64,000 bases of DNA from Blautia sp. Marseille-P3087 (GCF_900120195.1 NZ_LT635539.1:3216661-3280660); one strand, 5' to 3'. Positions 50,737 through 60,628 are shown, counted from the first letter of the stretch. Program-made: numbers and translations. The notes: generated by a model from the sequence alone, not told the origin.

Positions 50737-52401
50737 TTATTTCGGAAGACGGAAAGAACTCTTAAGGGATACAATACGGTTAAATACCGGTGCACCTTCT
50801 TTGGAATCATGGATATCTGCACAATAGAATCCGTTTCTTACGAATTGATAGCTGTCGTAGCCTTTGGCTTCCATAAGCGCCGGCTCTACGTAAGCGGTAA
50901 CGGTTGTAAGGGAGTTCGGATTTACGTTCAGGGATCCATCTTCTTTATTGTATACGCCTTTTTCTTCATCTACGATGTTTTCATAAAGACGTACAGTTGC
51001 CTCTTTTGCGTTGGTAGCTTCTACCCAGTGAATTGTACCTTTTACTTTACGTCCGTCCGGAGCGTTACCGCCTTTGGTAGCCGGATCGTAAGTACAGTGT
51101 ACAACACGTACAGTGCCGTCATCATCTGCTTCATAACCGGTACAGGTAACAAAGTATGCGTTCATCAGACGAACTTCTGTACCGAGGAACAGTCTCTTGT
51201 ATTTACGCGGCGGGTCGATCATGAAATCGTCGCGTTCGATATAAAGTTCACCACTGAATGGAATCTTACGGGTTCCGAGAGCTTCGTTTTCCATGTTGTT
51301 CGGAGCATCCAGATATTCTACCTGTCCTTCTGGATAATTGTCGATCACAAGTTTGACCGGATCCATGACAGCCATCATACGAGGACGTTTTAATTTGAGG
51401 TCTTCACGAATGCAGTACTCAAGCATTGCGTAATCTACAGAGCTGTTTGCTTTGGAGACACCACAGAGATCTACAAACATTTTGATGGATTCCGGAGTGA
51501 AACCACGTCTACGCAGTGCGGCGATGGAAACAAGACGAGGATCATCCCATCCGTCTACGATGCCGTCTTCGACCAGTTTCTTGATGTAACGTTTGCCTGT
51601 TACGACATTTGTAAGGTAAAGCTTTGCAAATTCAATCTGTTTCGGTGGCTGCGGATATTCAAGCTCACGTACTACCCAGTCATACAGTGGACGGTGATCT
51701 TCGAATTCAAGTGTACAGATAGAATGTGTTATACCCTCGATTGCATCTTCAATCGGATGCGCGAAGTCGTACATCGGATAAATGCACCATGTATCGCCGG
51801 TCCTGTGGTGAGTCATATGAGCCACACGATAGATGACCGGATCACGCATGTTCATATTCGGAGATGCCATGTCTATCTTTGCACGGAGAACTTTTTCTCC
51901 ATCGGCATATTTGCCTTCTTTCATTTCCTCAAAAAGCTGAAGGTTTTCTTCTACGGAACGGTTACGGTACGGGCTTTCTTTACCAGGCTCTGTCAGAGTA
52001 CCACGATACTGGCGGATCTCGTCAGCAGTCAGGTCACAGACATAAGCCTTGCCTTTTTTGATCAGCTTGATCGCTGCTTCATACATCTGACCGAAATAAT
52101 CGGAAGCGAAGAAAAGTCTGTCCTCCCAGTCAGCACCGAGCCATTTGATATCTGCTTTGATAGATTCTACAAATTCACTTTTTTCTTTTGTAGGGTTGGT
52201 ATCATCAAAACGCATATTAAACTTGCCGTTGTATTCTTTGGCAAGTCCGTAATTTAAAAGAATGGATTTGGCATGTCCGATATGGAGGTATCCATTAGGT
52301 TCCGGTGGAAAGCGGGTGTGGACAGTGTCGTAAACGCCATCAGCCAGATCCTTGTCAATGATGTTTTCAATAAAATTTTTAGAAACGGTTTCGTTATCCA
52401 T
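50737..52401 (-). CDS. glnS: Glutaminyl-tRNA synthetase
   Basis: A 554-residue class I synthetase. The HIGH motif is [12 protein letters not shown] (residues 34-45). The catalytic core has RFDDTNP and [16 protein letters not shown], and [18 protein letters not shown] is canonical. The KMSKS region reads [10 protein letters not shown], a departure from MSK. The C-terminal beta-barrel anticodon domain is complete. The ATG has GGGAGGG upstream. Having GlnRS means tRNA-Gln can be charged directly; this does not exclude the GatCAB route elsewhere. Confidence 0.96.
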   Translation of the reverse strand: MDNETVSKNFIENIIDKDLADGVYDTVHTRFPPEPNGYLHIGHAKSILLNYGLAKEYNGKFNMRFDDTNPTKEKSEFVESIKADIKWLGADWEDRLFFASDYFGQMYEAAIKLIKKGKAYVCDLTADEIRQYRGTLTEPGKESPYRNRSVEENLQLFEEMKEGKYADGEKVLRAKIDMASPNMNMRDPVIYRVAHMTHHRTGDTWCIYPMYDFAHPIEDAIEGITHSICTLEFEDHRPLYDWVVRELEYPQPPKQIEFAKLYLTNVVTGKRYIKKLVEDGIVDGWDDPRLVSIAALRRRGFTPESIKMFVDLCGVSKANSSVDYAMLEYCIREDLKLKRPRMMAVMDPVKLVIDNYPEGQVEYLDAPNNMENEALGTRKIPFSGELYIERDDFMIDPPRKYKRLFLGTEVRLMNAYFVTCTGYEADDDGTVRVVHCTYDPATKGGNAPDGRKVKGTIHWVEATNAKEATVRLYENIVDEEKGVYNKEDGSLNVNPNSLTTVTAYVEPALMEAKGYDSYQFVRNGFYCADIHDSKEGAPVFNRIVSLKSSFRLPK

Positions 52402-52543
52402 CTCTTTCCCTCCTGAATGGTTCTTTAAAGGTTAATCATATCATAAAAATGTGGAATTTAAAAGATTTCCTGAGAAAAATATAGAAAAATATAGAAAAGA
52501 AAAAAAGTTAGAACAGATCATAAAATTATTGAAATCAGGTGTA

Positions 52544-52652
52544 TTGCTTTACGGAAACACATATGTTATAATGCCAATAGGCAAAAATGAATTATGTTCC
52601 AACTATGGACGACAAAACGAGAACCCCAGTGTTGCAGCACTGGGGTTCTCTA
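52544..52652 (+). ncRNA. Possible short transcript: promoter followed by a strong hairpin in the glnS-tRNA gap
   Basis: TTGCTT (52544-52549), a 17-base spacer and TATAAT (52567-52572) form a good promoter. About 47 bases after the expected start a perfect hairpin GAGAACCCCAGTG/CACTGGGGTTCTC (52620-52651) could end an RNA of about 75 bases. No gene follows within 120 bases. It may be a small RNA or the leftover of a lost gene. The window 52402-52777 holds nothing else I can support. Confidence 0.35.
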
Positions 52653-52777
52653 TTCCTATTTTGGGTATGGAAGGCTTAAATCCATAGGCTAGTTACCGAC
52701 TACCGCTTGTCTAACCATTTGTTTAATACAATCTTACAGCAAAAGCATTTTCGAATTTAAAGTCTATAACAAGAGGA

Positions 52778-52954
52778 ATGTTGAAGAGGGCTAAAAAAAG
52801 AAAATTAATAGATTGGAGTCCTGAAGAGATGTTACAAGATCTTGATACCTCTGATTCCGTCTTTAAAAAAATCATTAAGGAGCCGGAAGAGGTTGTTTTT
52901 ACTGAAGATGAATTTCCGGTATATACTGAATATCTGGAAAGGTACTTAGATTAA
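52778..52954 (+). CDS. Hypothetical 58-residue protein, possibly the start of a frameshifted gene
   Basis: A short frame reads MLKRAKKRKLIDWSPEEML, then DLDTSDSVFKKIIKEPEEVV and a C-terminal EYLERYLD, with plausible composition. It ends at TAA in a run of seven A residues. Just past that run the +1 frame continues with KKSLEYSIYHKNRKSIDRKK and ends at 53069. This could be one gene of about 95 codons broken by a one-base shift in the A7 run. No family recognised. AGAGGA lies too close to the ATG, so TTG at 52781 could be the start instead. Confidence 0.35.
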   Translation: MLKRAKKRKLIDWSPEEMLQDLDTSDSVFKKIIKEPEEVVFTEDEFPVYTEYLERYLD

Positions 52955-53148
52955 AAAAAGCTTGGAATATTCTATTTATCATAAAAACAGAAAATCCATT
53001 GATCGGAAGAAAGAAATTTTGAGTAATATTCCAGATTTTCAGGCACAGAAAATGCCTAAAATAGGGTGAACACATGTTTTGATTACTATTTTGACTACTA
53101 TTTGATACCGAAACATCCGAAAACCCTTTAAAATAGGCAAAAAAATAA

Positions 53149-53221
53149 AGCTGCTGACGGGAATCGAACCCGTGACCTCCGCCTTACCAAGGCGACGCTC
53201 TACCGACTGAGCCACAGCAGC
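53149..53221 (-). tRNA. tRNA-Thr (GGT)
   Basis: On the minus strand the 73-base sequence folds into a full cloverleaf. The acceptor stem is GCTGCTG/CAGCAGC, the D arm contains TCAGTCGGTAGA, the anticodon loop TTGGTAA gives GGT, and the T arm is CGGGTTCGATTCCCG. CCA is not encoded. It reads ACC and ACU codons. It lies beside a gene-poor stretch (52402-53148) and may have served as an integration site. Confidence 0.97.
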
Positions 53222-53361
53222 ATTTACATATTTGAGGGCAATTTACCGCTCACAGTTGATTATAATATCAGAAAAACAATATACTGTCAACAGGTAATTT
53301 TAAATTTTATTCCATATATTTGGCGTAAATATGTTCTGATTATGAAAAATGTTTTTCGCAG

Positions 53362-53390
53362 TTGCACGATTTTGAGGGACAGGGTATACT
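53362..53390 (+). promoter_or_regulatory. Promoter of maf
   Basis: TTGCAC (53362-53367), a 17-base spacer and TATACT (53385-53390). Confidence 0.75.
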
Positions 53391-53425
53391 GTTACCGAAG
53401 TAAAACAAAGAAAAGGAAGAACTTT

Positions 53426-54016
53426 ATGAGAAAAATCATACTTGCATCTGCGTCACCGAGGCGGCGTGAACTGCTTGCGGCGGCAGGTGTTATTTTTCAG
53501 ATATGTGCAGCAGAAGGCGAAGAAAAGATTACAGCAGAAAGACCGGATGAGATCGTCTGTGAATTATCTGCCCAGAAAGCTGAAGAGATCGCTTCGAAGT
53601 TTGAACTGGAAGATGGGACAGTGATCATTGGAGCAGATACGATCGTTTCTTATAAGAGTGAAATCTTAGGAAAGCCGTCAGATGAGCAGACTGCATTTGA
53701 AACGTTGAAGATACTGCAGGGAAATACCCATCAGGTTTATACCGGTGTGACAGCCCTGGTCAAAAAGTACGGAGAATGGGAGAAACATTCTTTCGCAGAA
53801 CGCACGGATGTTACTTTTTATCCGGTGACAGATGAAGAAATTCGTACATATATAAAGAGCGGGGAACCAATGGACAAAGCTGGAAGTTACGGGATTCAGG
53901 GAAGCTTCGGCATCTATGTAAAGGAAATTCAAGGCGACTACACCAATGTAGTCGGTCTTCCGGTCGGAAGACTTTTTTATGAAATGAAGAAACTGGGAAT
54001 TGAGTTAAGAGGATAA
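53426..54016 (+). CDS. maf: Maf-family nucleotide pyrophosphatase
   Basis: A 196-residue house-cleaning enzyme that hydrolyses dTTP, UTP or modified nucleotides. The P-loop-like LASASPRRRELL at residues 5-16, ADTIVSYKSEILGKP (about 71-85, with the catalytic Asp) and SYGIQGSFGIYVKEIQGDYTNVVGLP near the C-terminus (split by the usual residues) are typical. The ATG at 53426 follows AAGGAAG; the frame from 53342 starts in the promoter region. It heads a run of four tight genes (maf, two HAD phosphatases and a small protein). Confidence 0.93.
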   Translation: MRKIILASASPRRRELLAAAGVIFQICAAEGEEKITAERPDEIVCELSAQKAEEIASKFELEDGTVIIGADTIVSYKSEILGKPSDEQTAFETLKILQGNTHQVYTGVTALVKKYGEWEKHSFAERTDVTFYPVTDEEIRTYIKSGEPMDKAGSYGIQGSFGIYVKEIQGDYTNVVGLPVGRLFYEMKKLGIELRG

Positions 54017-54020
54017 ACAG

Positions 54021-54686
54021 ATGATAAAAGCATGTATTTTTGATCTCGATGGAACGCTTGCAAATACATTAGAATCCATGGCATATGTGGCAAATGAGAT
54101 TCTGGAAAAAATGGAACTGACACCGCAGCCGGTGCAAAATTTTAAATATTACAGCGGTGAAGGTGCAGATATGCTGATCAGGCGATGCCTGAAAGATGCA
54201 GGTGATCCGGAACTGATGCATTATGAGGAATGCCGCAGCCTCTACAGAGAGAAATTTGATGCAGATCCACTCTATAAAGTGGTTCCATATGATGGGATTA
54301 TGGAGACACTGAAAGAACTGAAAAATCGTGGGATGAAGCTGGCCGTCTGCTCCAACAAGCCACATGTGGCAGCGGTGAAAGTAATTGCGCAGATGTTTGA
54401 CGGATATTTTGACCTGGTGATCGGACAGAGCAATGTGATACGCCGAAAACCGGCACCGGATGGCCCGTTAAAGGCAGCACAGGAGTTTGGAGTGACACCG
54501 TCAGAATGTATGTATGTGGGAGATACCAAAACAGACATGGAAACCGGAAATGCAGCCAAGATGCATACGGTAGGGGTACTATGGGGATTCCGCGACCGCC
54601 GGGAACTTGAAAGTAACGGTGCAGAAGTAATTGCAGAAAAACCGCAGGATTTACTGAAGATATGTGAGGAATGGAAAAATGATTAA
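54021..54686 (+). CDS. HAD-family hydrolase, phosphoglycolate phosphatase (Gph) type
   Basis: A 221-residue phosphatase. Motif I CIFDLDGTLANT (Asp8, Asp10), CSNKPH motif II, and VGDTKTDMETG motif IV are intact. The cap is the C1 alpha-helical type. It likely removes phosphate from phosphoglycolate or a similar small phosphate ester. It lies 4 bases after maf and overlaps the next HAD gene by 8 bases. Confidence 0.9.
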   Translation: MIKACIFDLDGTLANTLESMAYVANEILEKMELTPQPVQNFKYYSGEGADMLIRRCLKDAGDPELMHYEECRSLYREKFDADPLYKVVPYDGIMETLKELKNRGMKLAVCSNKPHVAAVKVIAQMFDGYFDLVIGQSNVIRRKPAPDGPLKAAQEFGVTPSECMYVGDTKTDMETGNAAKMHTVGVLWGFRDRRELESNGAEVIAEKPQDLLKICEEWKND

Positions 54687-55485
54687 GTTAGTTGCAAGTG
54701 ATCTGGATGGAACGTTATTAATGAAAGGTGCGCAGGGCCTTCCAGAGGATATTTTTCCGCTGATCAGACAGTTAAAAGAGTTAGGGATACTTTTTGTAGC
54801 TGCAAGTGGACGCCAGTATGCCAACATGAAAAAAATGTTTGCTCCGGTAGCAGATGATATGGCTTTTATCTGTGAAAATGGCGGGCTGGCAGTTTATCAT
54901 GAAAAGGTAATGTATCAGAATTATTTTGATCAGAATCTGGTCAGAGAAATTGCAGAGTGTATTTATAACAGGGAAGGATCTGAATTTACCTGTTCAACCA
55001 AAGATTTCTACTATATAAAACCAAAGACGGAACATTTTCGTGACCTTATGCTTCATGTGGTCGGAAATGTCTGCATGGAAATTCAGAGCTTTAATGAAAT
55101 AAAAGAGCCATGCATGAAACTTGCTGTGTATGAGCAGGGTGGACTGCAGGAGGACACAATTTACTACTGGAGAGAAAGATTTGGTGACAGGTGTACAGTT
55201 GTAACATCAGGGACAGCATGGGTGGATTTTATTCCTTTTACAACAAATAAGGCAAGAGGACTGGCAGAATACCAGAAAATTCTGAATATCAAACCAGAAG
55301 AATGCATTACATTCGGGGATGAATACAATGATATTGATATGCTGAAATCAGTTCCGTATGGATTCGCGATGGCACATGCAAAACCAGGTGTAAAAGAAGT
55401 GGCAGCATATGAAACGGACAGAGTACAGACAATATTGAGAAAGCTGATCAAAGCAAAAGGAAATATAGAGGAGGTGCTGAAATAA
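54679..55485 (+). CDS. Cof-type HAD-IIB phosphatase
   Basis: A 268-residue phosphatase of the Cof/YbiV class with the large C2B cap. Motif I LVASDLDGTLL (Asp8, Asp10), ASGRQYANMKKMF in the cap region, and FGDEYNDIDMLKSVPYGFAMAHA as motif IV are intact. Such enzymes hydrolyse sugar phosphates and FMN. The ATG at 54679 follows GAGGA by 9 bases. Its stop shares one base with the next start (TAATG). Confidence 0.9.
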   Translation: MIKLVASDLDGTLLMKGAQGLPEDIFPLIRQLKELGILFVAASGRQYANMKKMFAPVADDMAFICENGGLAVYHEKVMYQNYFDQNLVREIAECIYNREGSEFTCSTKDFYYIKPKTEHFRDLMLHVVGNVCMEIQSFNEIKEPCMKLAVYEQGGLQEDTIYYWRERFGDRCTVVTSGTAWVDFIPFTTNKARGLAEYQKILNIKPEECITFGDEYNDIDMLKSVPYGFAMAHAKPGVKEVAAYETDRVQTILRKLIKAKGNIEEVLK

Positions 55486-55742
55486 TGTATTCAGAAGAAG
55501 CAGTAGAAGTTTTTCTCAAAGATCAGAGCAGACTTTATGATGAACCGGTCGCAGAGACACCGGAGGAAGCTCTGGAATTTCTGGAAGACTGTATGGCGGT
55601 AGAAGTGGAAAATATCAAAGAAGTCAGAGCGTATCTGGATGAGGCAGGTGCTGATGTCAGTGGAATGACTGATGAGGAGCTGGAAGAAGCGTGTGAGGTA
55701 TTTACATTGCCATCCGGTGGATATCTGATTGTAGAAGCCTGA
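55485..55742 (+). CDS. Small acidic conserved protein, function unknown
   Basis: An 85-residue acidic protein with no signal peptide or TM helix. It reads EALEFLEDCMAVEVENIKEVRAYLDEAGADVSGMT-type helices (shown split here) and ends in PSGGYLIVEA. I do not recognise a family. It is coupled to the Cof phosphatase by a shared base, so it may work with it. A terminator follows at 55778. Confidence 0.75.
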   Translation: MYSEEAVEVFLKDQSRLYDEPVAETPEEALEFLEDCMAVEVENIKEVRAYLDEAGADVSGMTDEELEEACEVFTLPSGGYLIVEA

Positions 55743-55777
55743 GATTTGAAAATCTGAAAACAAAAGAAATATTGTGG

Positions 55778-55816
55778 AAATATCCCTGTCCGGTAATGAA
55801 TGGATGGGGATATTTT
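55778..55816 (+). terminator. Terminator after the maf-HAD operon
   Basis: AAATATCCCtgtcC pairs with GGatgGGGATATTT, followed by T. Confidence 0.75.
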
Positions 55817-56004
55817 ATGTCCGTAAAATAAAAAAACGGTCATCCGGGAAATATTAACAGAGTGTAAAACATAAATTACATCCGTAAAAAATGCTGTGGT
55901 ATAATTCTTTACAGAAGAAGGGCAGAATGCCCCACATAAAGATAAAATAATATAAGACGTAATTTCAGATCGCTTATAAAAAGAGACTAAAAGGAGGGTG
56001 TGTT

Positions 56005-58452
56005 ATGCGGAAAGAGAGAGTTCTTGCAGTTATTATGTCAGTGCTTATGGCATTATCTATGCTTCCCATAACCGTATTTGCGGCAGAGACGACCGCTTTG
56101 AACGGAAAACTGAATATTCAGGGAATCGCAGCAGAAGGAAAGACTCTGAGTGCCGATTTTAAAGAAGTTAATACTGAGGGAATGACAGAGGATGATGTCA
56201 CTTATCTCTGGTCCAGAAAGACGTTTGATGACGAGGCAGCGGAAAATGCAGGGGAAACTCCTGAATTGAAAGAGCTGGGCAAAGAGAAGACTTATACAGT
56301 AACACAGGAAGATATCGGTTCCAAGATCGTGCTGACAATTACCGGCAAAGAAGAAAACGGTTATAGCGGCACACTGACAGTAACTTCTGATGAAGTGGTT
56401 GATGCTGAGAGCGGAGCTGCACTTGAAGCTGCAGCAGAGACACAGAAAGAGGATGCTTCCGAAGAAACAGGAGAAGATCAGACAACTGATGAGGAGAGTA
56501 CCGACGATCAGCAGGACAATGCAGATAGTACCGAGGATATAGACGCTGCGGGCACAGAAACGGTAGATGAGATACCACCGGCGACTTCTGATGATCAGCA
56601 GACAGAGGGACAGGTGACAGAAGAACAGCCGGAGCAGACTGGTGAGATCCAGGAAGTGCCGACAGAGGATACGTTGGTAAAGGATGACCAGATGGAAGAC
56701 AATCAGCTGACGCAGGCGGATGATTCTGCTGAGGGAGAAGATAAGGCCGGTACTGAAACGGTAGATGGAATTCCGCCGGCAACTTCCGATGATACCTATC
56801 CGACAGAGGATGGAAATAACGGAACGACAGAAGATCCATCGAACGAGAATCCATCAAATGAAGAACCGTCAAATGAAGAGCCGTCAAACAAAGATTCATC
56901 AAACGAAGAACCGTCAGGAGGAACACAGTCAGAGCAGAATCCGGATCCTGCAACCGCAAATCAAATATCTGTTGAAGGAGAAACTCAGCCGCAGTTCTCT
57001 TTTGTACAGGATTATACGGCGGATGATGCTACAGCAGCGCAGAAGAAAGTAACATTTAAAAATAATAGTGATACAGCAGTGTCTCTTTCTGTTACTGCAT
57101 CAGGTGATGAGAATCAGGCAGCAACGGCGGTTTGGGCTGAGCAGACAGACGCGCAGACGAACACAGTTACAGTGGATCCGGGTGCATTAGCAACACTTAC
57201 GATTACACCGGTAACCGGACTTGGCGCAAATGCAAATCCATATCAGCAGACATTTACGGTCAATAATGTCAATGATCCGGCAGCGATGATAGCTACAATC
57301 ACTGCTACTGTGACGGTACAGGATATTTCACATGACCTTACCCCGAATCCGAATGAGCCTCTGGACTTTGCAACTGCAAAGAAGGGTTATTCTGCAGTTG
57401 ATGCGAAGACGATCACTTATATAAATAACGGAAATGTACCAGAGACAGTAATTATGCCGGTGAGTCAGAGTGGAAATTATGAGATCACTACAGAAGATTC
57501 TCTGAAACTGGCGCCGAATGGAGAAGGCAGAATCACATTTTCCGTACGTCCTAAGGCAGGTCTGGCAGTCGGCAGCTATACAGAAACGATTAAAGTAGCA
57601 ACAGAAAGCGGATTTGAAGCAACAACTCCGATTTCTGTAGCGTTTCAGGTGATTAAAGATACCGCGACCATTACGAAGATTCAGCAGCCAGCGGCTGTCA
57701 GTGGACTTCCGAACGGAACCGAGAAAAGTGCTTCTTCATTGAATCTTCCATCCGCAGTTGTGATTGAAACAACAGCAGGCAATATGAAAGCGGCTGTTTC
57801 CTGGAATGTGAAAGGGTCTTCCTACAGACAGTCAGCAACAGAGGAACAGAACTTCACCGTATCAGGAACGATTACTCTTCCGGACGGTGTAGACAATGAC
57901 AATAATCTGAATCTGGCGATATCTATAGATGTCAATGTAAAGGCATATAGTCCGAAAATCGCATCTGCCGAAAATAATATAATCACCGGAATTGATTACA
58001 ATGGTGTATATACGACGCAGTCAAAGATTTCCTTTACGGCAGTAGGTGCCGGAATGGATAATACATCTCCGCGTAATGGAGACACACGTTATGAACCGAA
58101 GTCATGGACTGTACTCAATAATACTCTGGGATGGGATGCGGCACCGTATACAGCATCTTTTGGTCTGGCAAAGAGTGGAGACTACACATTAAAAGTTAAT
58201 TTTGAACAGCAGAAGTACGATGGTAATTCCTGGCAGCCGACTAATACAACAGATACACGTCAGGTATCATTTTCTGTTACGAAAGCTAATGTAACAGCTC
58301 CGGGCGCTGATCTGACACCGGCAATCAGCAGGACAGGCGCCGTGAAGACAGGAGATAGTACGCAGATTCTTCCGTTTATATGTATTCTGATTATTGCAGC
58401 CGGAGCAATAGGCGGAGTTGTGTTTTACAAAAAGAAAAATAAAAACAAATAA
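56005..58452 (+). CDS. Cell-surface protein with Ser/Glu-rich repeats and sortase-type C-terminal anchor
   Basis: An 815-residue exported protein. A signal peptide (about 1-27, ending in VFAAE) is followed by an Ig-like domain (about 30-130). Next is a long acidic Glu/Asp/Thr stretch with two copies of GTETVDxIPPATSDD (56554 and 56752) and a set of PSNEEPSNEE repeats. Two or three beta-sandwich domains (about 325-790) follow. The C-terminus carries a KTGD motif, a hydrophobic helix and a Lys-rich tail, which is an LPXTG-like wall-sorting signal; a strict LPXTG is absent. TATAAT at 55900-55905 is the likely -10 box. Confidence 0.85.
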   Translation: MRKERVLAVIMSVLMALSMLPITVFAAETTALNGKLNIQGIAAEGKTLSADFKEVNTEGMTEDDVTYLWSRKTFDDEAAENAGETPELKELGKEKTYTVTQEDIGSKIVLTITGKEENGYSGTLTVTSDEVVDAESGAALEAAAETQKEDASEETGEDQTTDEESTDDQQDNADSTEDIDAAGTETVDEIPPATSDDQQTEGQVTEEQPEQTGEIQEVPTEDTLVKDDQMEDNQLTQADDSAEGEDKAGTETVDGIPPATSDDTYPTEDGNNGTTEDPSNENPSNEEPSNEEPSNKDSSNEEPSGGTQSEQNPDPATANQISVEGETQPQFSFVQDYTADDATAAQKKVTFKNNSDTAVSLSVTASGDENQAATAVWAEQTDAQTNTVTVDPGALATLTITPVTGLGANANPYQQTFTVNNVNDPAAMIATITATVTVQDISHDLTPNPNEPLDFATAKKGYSAVDAKTITYINNGNVPETVIMPVSQSGNYEITTEDSLKLAPNGEGRITFSVRPKAGLAVGSYTETIKVATESGFEATTPISVAFQVIKDTATITKIQQPAAVSGLPNGTEKSASSLNLPSAVVIETTAGNMKAAVSWNVKGSSYRQSATEEQNFTVSGTITLPDGVDNDNNLNLAISIDVNVKAYSPKIASAENNIITGIDYNGVYTTQSKISFTAVGAGMDNTSPRNGDTRYEPKSWTVLNNTLGWDAAPYTASFGLAKSGDYTLKVNFEQQKYDGNSWQPTNTTDTRQVSFSVTKANVTAPGADLTPAISRTGAVKTGDSTQILPFICILIIAAGAIGGVVFYKKKNKNK

Positions 58453-58467
58453 ATAAAAAAGTTTTTG

Positions 58468-58494
58468 TTAGCACTCATTTTAAATGAGTGCTAA
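58468..58494. promoter_or_regulatory. CIRCE element (HrcA operator) upstream of htpG
   Basis: TTAGCACTC-N9-GAGTGCTAA at 58468-58494 matches the CIRCE consensus at every position. HrcA binds it to repress heat-shock genes at normal temperature. Confidence 0.97.
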
Positions 58495-58501
58495 TTTTTT
58501 C

Positions 58502-58530
58502 TTGACTTTTGGAAAAAAGGGGATTAGTAT
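58502..58530 (+). promoter_or_regulatory. Promoter of htpG
   Basis: TTGACT (58502-58507), a 17-base spacer and TAGTAT (58525-58530), directly downstream of CIRCE. Confidence 0.7.
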
Positions 58531-58570
58531 ATAAAAAGATGAAAAAACGAATCTAAGGAGTGTGGATAAT

Positions 58571-60628
58571 ATGGCTGAAAAGCATGGAAATTTATCAATT
58601 AACAGTGAGAATATTTTCCCGATCATTAAGAAATGGCTGTATTCTGACCATGACATTTTTGTTCGAGAACTTGTATCCAATGGCTGTGATGCAATCACAA
58701 AGCTGAAAAAACTGGAAGTAATGGGCGAGTATACATTTGCAGATGATTACAAACCAGCAGTGCAGGTTGTAGTTGATTCAGATGCCAAGACCCTGAAATT
58801 CATTGATAATGGTATTGGTATGACTGCCGATGAGGTAGAAGAATACATTACACAGATTGCATTTTCCGGAGCAACAGAGTTCCTTGAAAAATATAAAGAT
58901 AAGACAACAGATGACCAGATGATCGGTCATTTTGGTCTCGGTTTCTATTCCGCTTTCATGGTAGCCGATGAAGTACACATTGATACACTTTCTTTCAAAG
59001 AAGGCGCGACACCGGTTCACTGGACCTGCGACGGTGGTACAGAATATGACATGAAAGATGGCGACCGCACAACAGTCGGAACTGAGATCACACTGTTTCT
59101 GAATGATGAAAGCCTGGAATTCTGTAACGAATACCGTATGCGTGAGGTTATCGAGAAATATTGTTCTTTCATGCCGGTAAATATTTATCTTTCCAAAGCA
59201 AATGCAGAGCAGGAATACGAAACAATCGATGAAGCGGATCTGAAAGATGATGATGTTGTTGTTGAGCATATCCATGAAGATGCAAAGACAGAAGAAAAAG
59301 AAAACGACAAAGGTGAGAAAGAAGTTGTCGAAGTTTCTCCTGCAAGAGACCGTATAAAAATCAACAAACGTCCGGTTTCCTTAAGTGATCCGAATCCACT
59401 GTGGATGAAACACCCGAACGAATGCACTGATGAAGATTATAAAGAATTTTATCGTAAAGTATTTATGGATTACAAGGAGCCACTGTTCTGGATTCATCTG
59501 AACATGGACTACCCGTTTAACCTGAAAGGTATTCTGTATTTCCCGAAGATCAATACAGAATATGATTCCATTGAAGGAACCATCAAATTATATAACAATC
59601 AGGTATTTATCGCAGACAACATCAAAGAAGTAATTCCGGAATTCCTGCTTCTTCTGAAAGGTGTGATCGATTGTCCGGATTTGCCGCTGAATGTTTCCAG
59701 AAGTGCACTTCAGAATGATGGGTTTGTGCAGAAGATTTCCGAATACATTTCCAAGAAGGTTGCCGACAAGCTGACCGGTATGTGCAAGACCGACCGCGAA
59801 TCTTATGAGAAATACTGGGATGATATCAGCCCGTTTATCAAATTCGGCTGTATCAAAGACAGCAAGTTTGCTGAGAAACTGCATGATTATATCCTCTTTA
59901 AAGATATCGACAACAAGTATCTGACACTGAAAGACTGCATCGAACAGAATAAGAAAGCAGACACAGAAGAAAAGGCTGAGGATACAGAAAAAACAGAAGA
60001 TACAGAGAAGAAGGACGAAAATAAAGAACCGGAAAAGACAACAATCTTCTATGTAACAGATGCTGTACAGCAGAGCCAGTATATCAACATGTTCAGAGAA
60101 GCAGGAAAGAATGCAGTGATTCTTTCTCATAACATTGATACAACATTTATTTCTCATCTGGAGCAGAAGGATCAGACAATTCAGTTCAAGAGAATCGATG
60201 CTGATGTAACGGAAGAACTGAAAGGTGAGGGTGCGGCTGATGAAGAAACAGCAAAAGCTCTGACAGAGCTTTTCCGCAAGAGTCTTAATATGGACAAGCT
60301 TGAAGTGAAGGTTGAAAACCTGAAAAATGAATCAGTTGCTGCAATGATGACACTTTCTGAAGAAAGCCGTCGTATGCAGGATATGATGAAAATGTACAAT
60401 ATGTATGGCATGGATCCGGGTATGTTTGGCGGTCAGGAGACACTGGTGCTGAATGTAAGTCATCCACTTGTTAAATATCTTGCTGAAAATCAGGAATCTG
60501 CCCATGCAGAAATGATCTGCCAGCAGCTTTATGATCTGGCAATGCTGAGCCATAAACAGCTTTCGCCGGATGAAATGACAAAATTTGTACAGAGAAGCAA
60601 TGAAATTCTGATGCTTCTTACAAAATAA
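58571..60628 (+). CDS. htpG: Molecular chaperone HtpG (Hsp90)
   Basis: A 685-residue Hsp90. The GHKL ATP-binding motifs are intact: FVRELVSNGCDAITK, IDNGIGM and GHFGLGFYSAFMVAD. The middle domain has LWMKHPNECTDEDY and NVSRSALQNDG. A charged insert (DTEEKAEDTEKTEDTEKK, about 473-490) is longer than usual. The C-terminal dimerisation domain is complete. The ATG at 58571 is preferred over GTG 58562, which lies 2 bases from AAGGAG. CIRCE control puts it in the HrcA regulon. Confidence 0.96.
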   Translation: MAEKHGNLSINSENIFPIIKKWLYSDHDIFVRELVSNGCDAITKLKKLEVMGEYTFADDYKPAVQVVVDSDAKTLKFIDNGIGMTADEVEEYITQIAFSGATEFLEKYKDKTTDDQMIGHFGLGFYSAFMVADEVHIDTLSFKEGATPVHWTCDGGTEYDMKDGDRTTVGTEITLFLNDESLEFCNEYRMREVIEKYCSFMPVNIYLSKANAEQEYETIDEADLKDDDVVVEHIHEDAKTEEKENDKGEKEVVEVSPARDRIKINKRPVSLSDPNPLWMKHPNECTDEDYKEFYRKVFMDYKEPLFWIHLNMDYPFNLKGILYFPKINTEYDSIEGTIKLYNNQVFIADNIKEVIPEFLLLLKGVIDCPDLPLNVSRSALQNDGFVQKISEYISKKVADKLTGMCKTDRESYEKYWDDISPFIKFGCIKDSKFAEKLHDYILFKDIDNKYLTLKDCIEQNKKADTEEKAEDTEKTEDTEKKDENKEPEKTTIFYVTDAVQQSQYINMFREAGKNAVILSHNIDTTFISHLEQKDQTIQFKRIDADVTEELKGEGAADEETAKALTELFRKSLNMDKLEVKVENLKNESVAAMMTLSEESRRMQDMMKMYNMYGMDPGMFGGQETLVLNVSHPLVKYLAENQESAHAEMICQQLYDLAMLSHKQLSPDEMTKFVQRSNEILMLLTK

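Noticed and set aside
52451-52687. 78-codon open frame on + upstream of tRNA-Thr
   Set aside because: It crosses a good promoter and a perfect hairpin, has no ribosome site and its second half is the translated hairpin.
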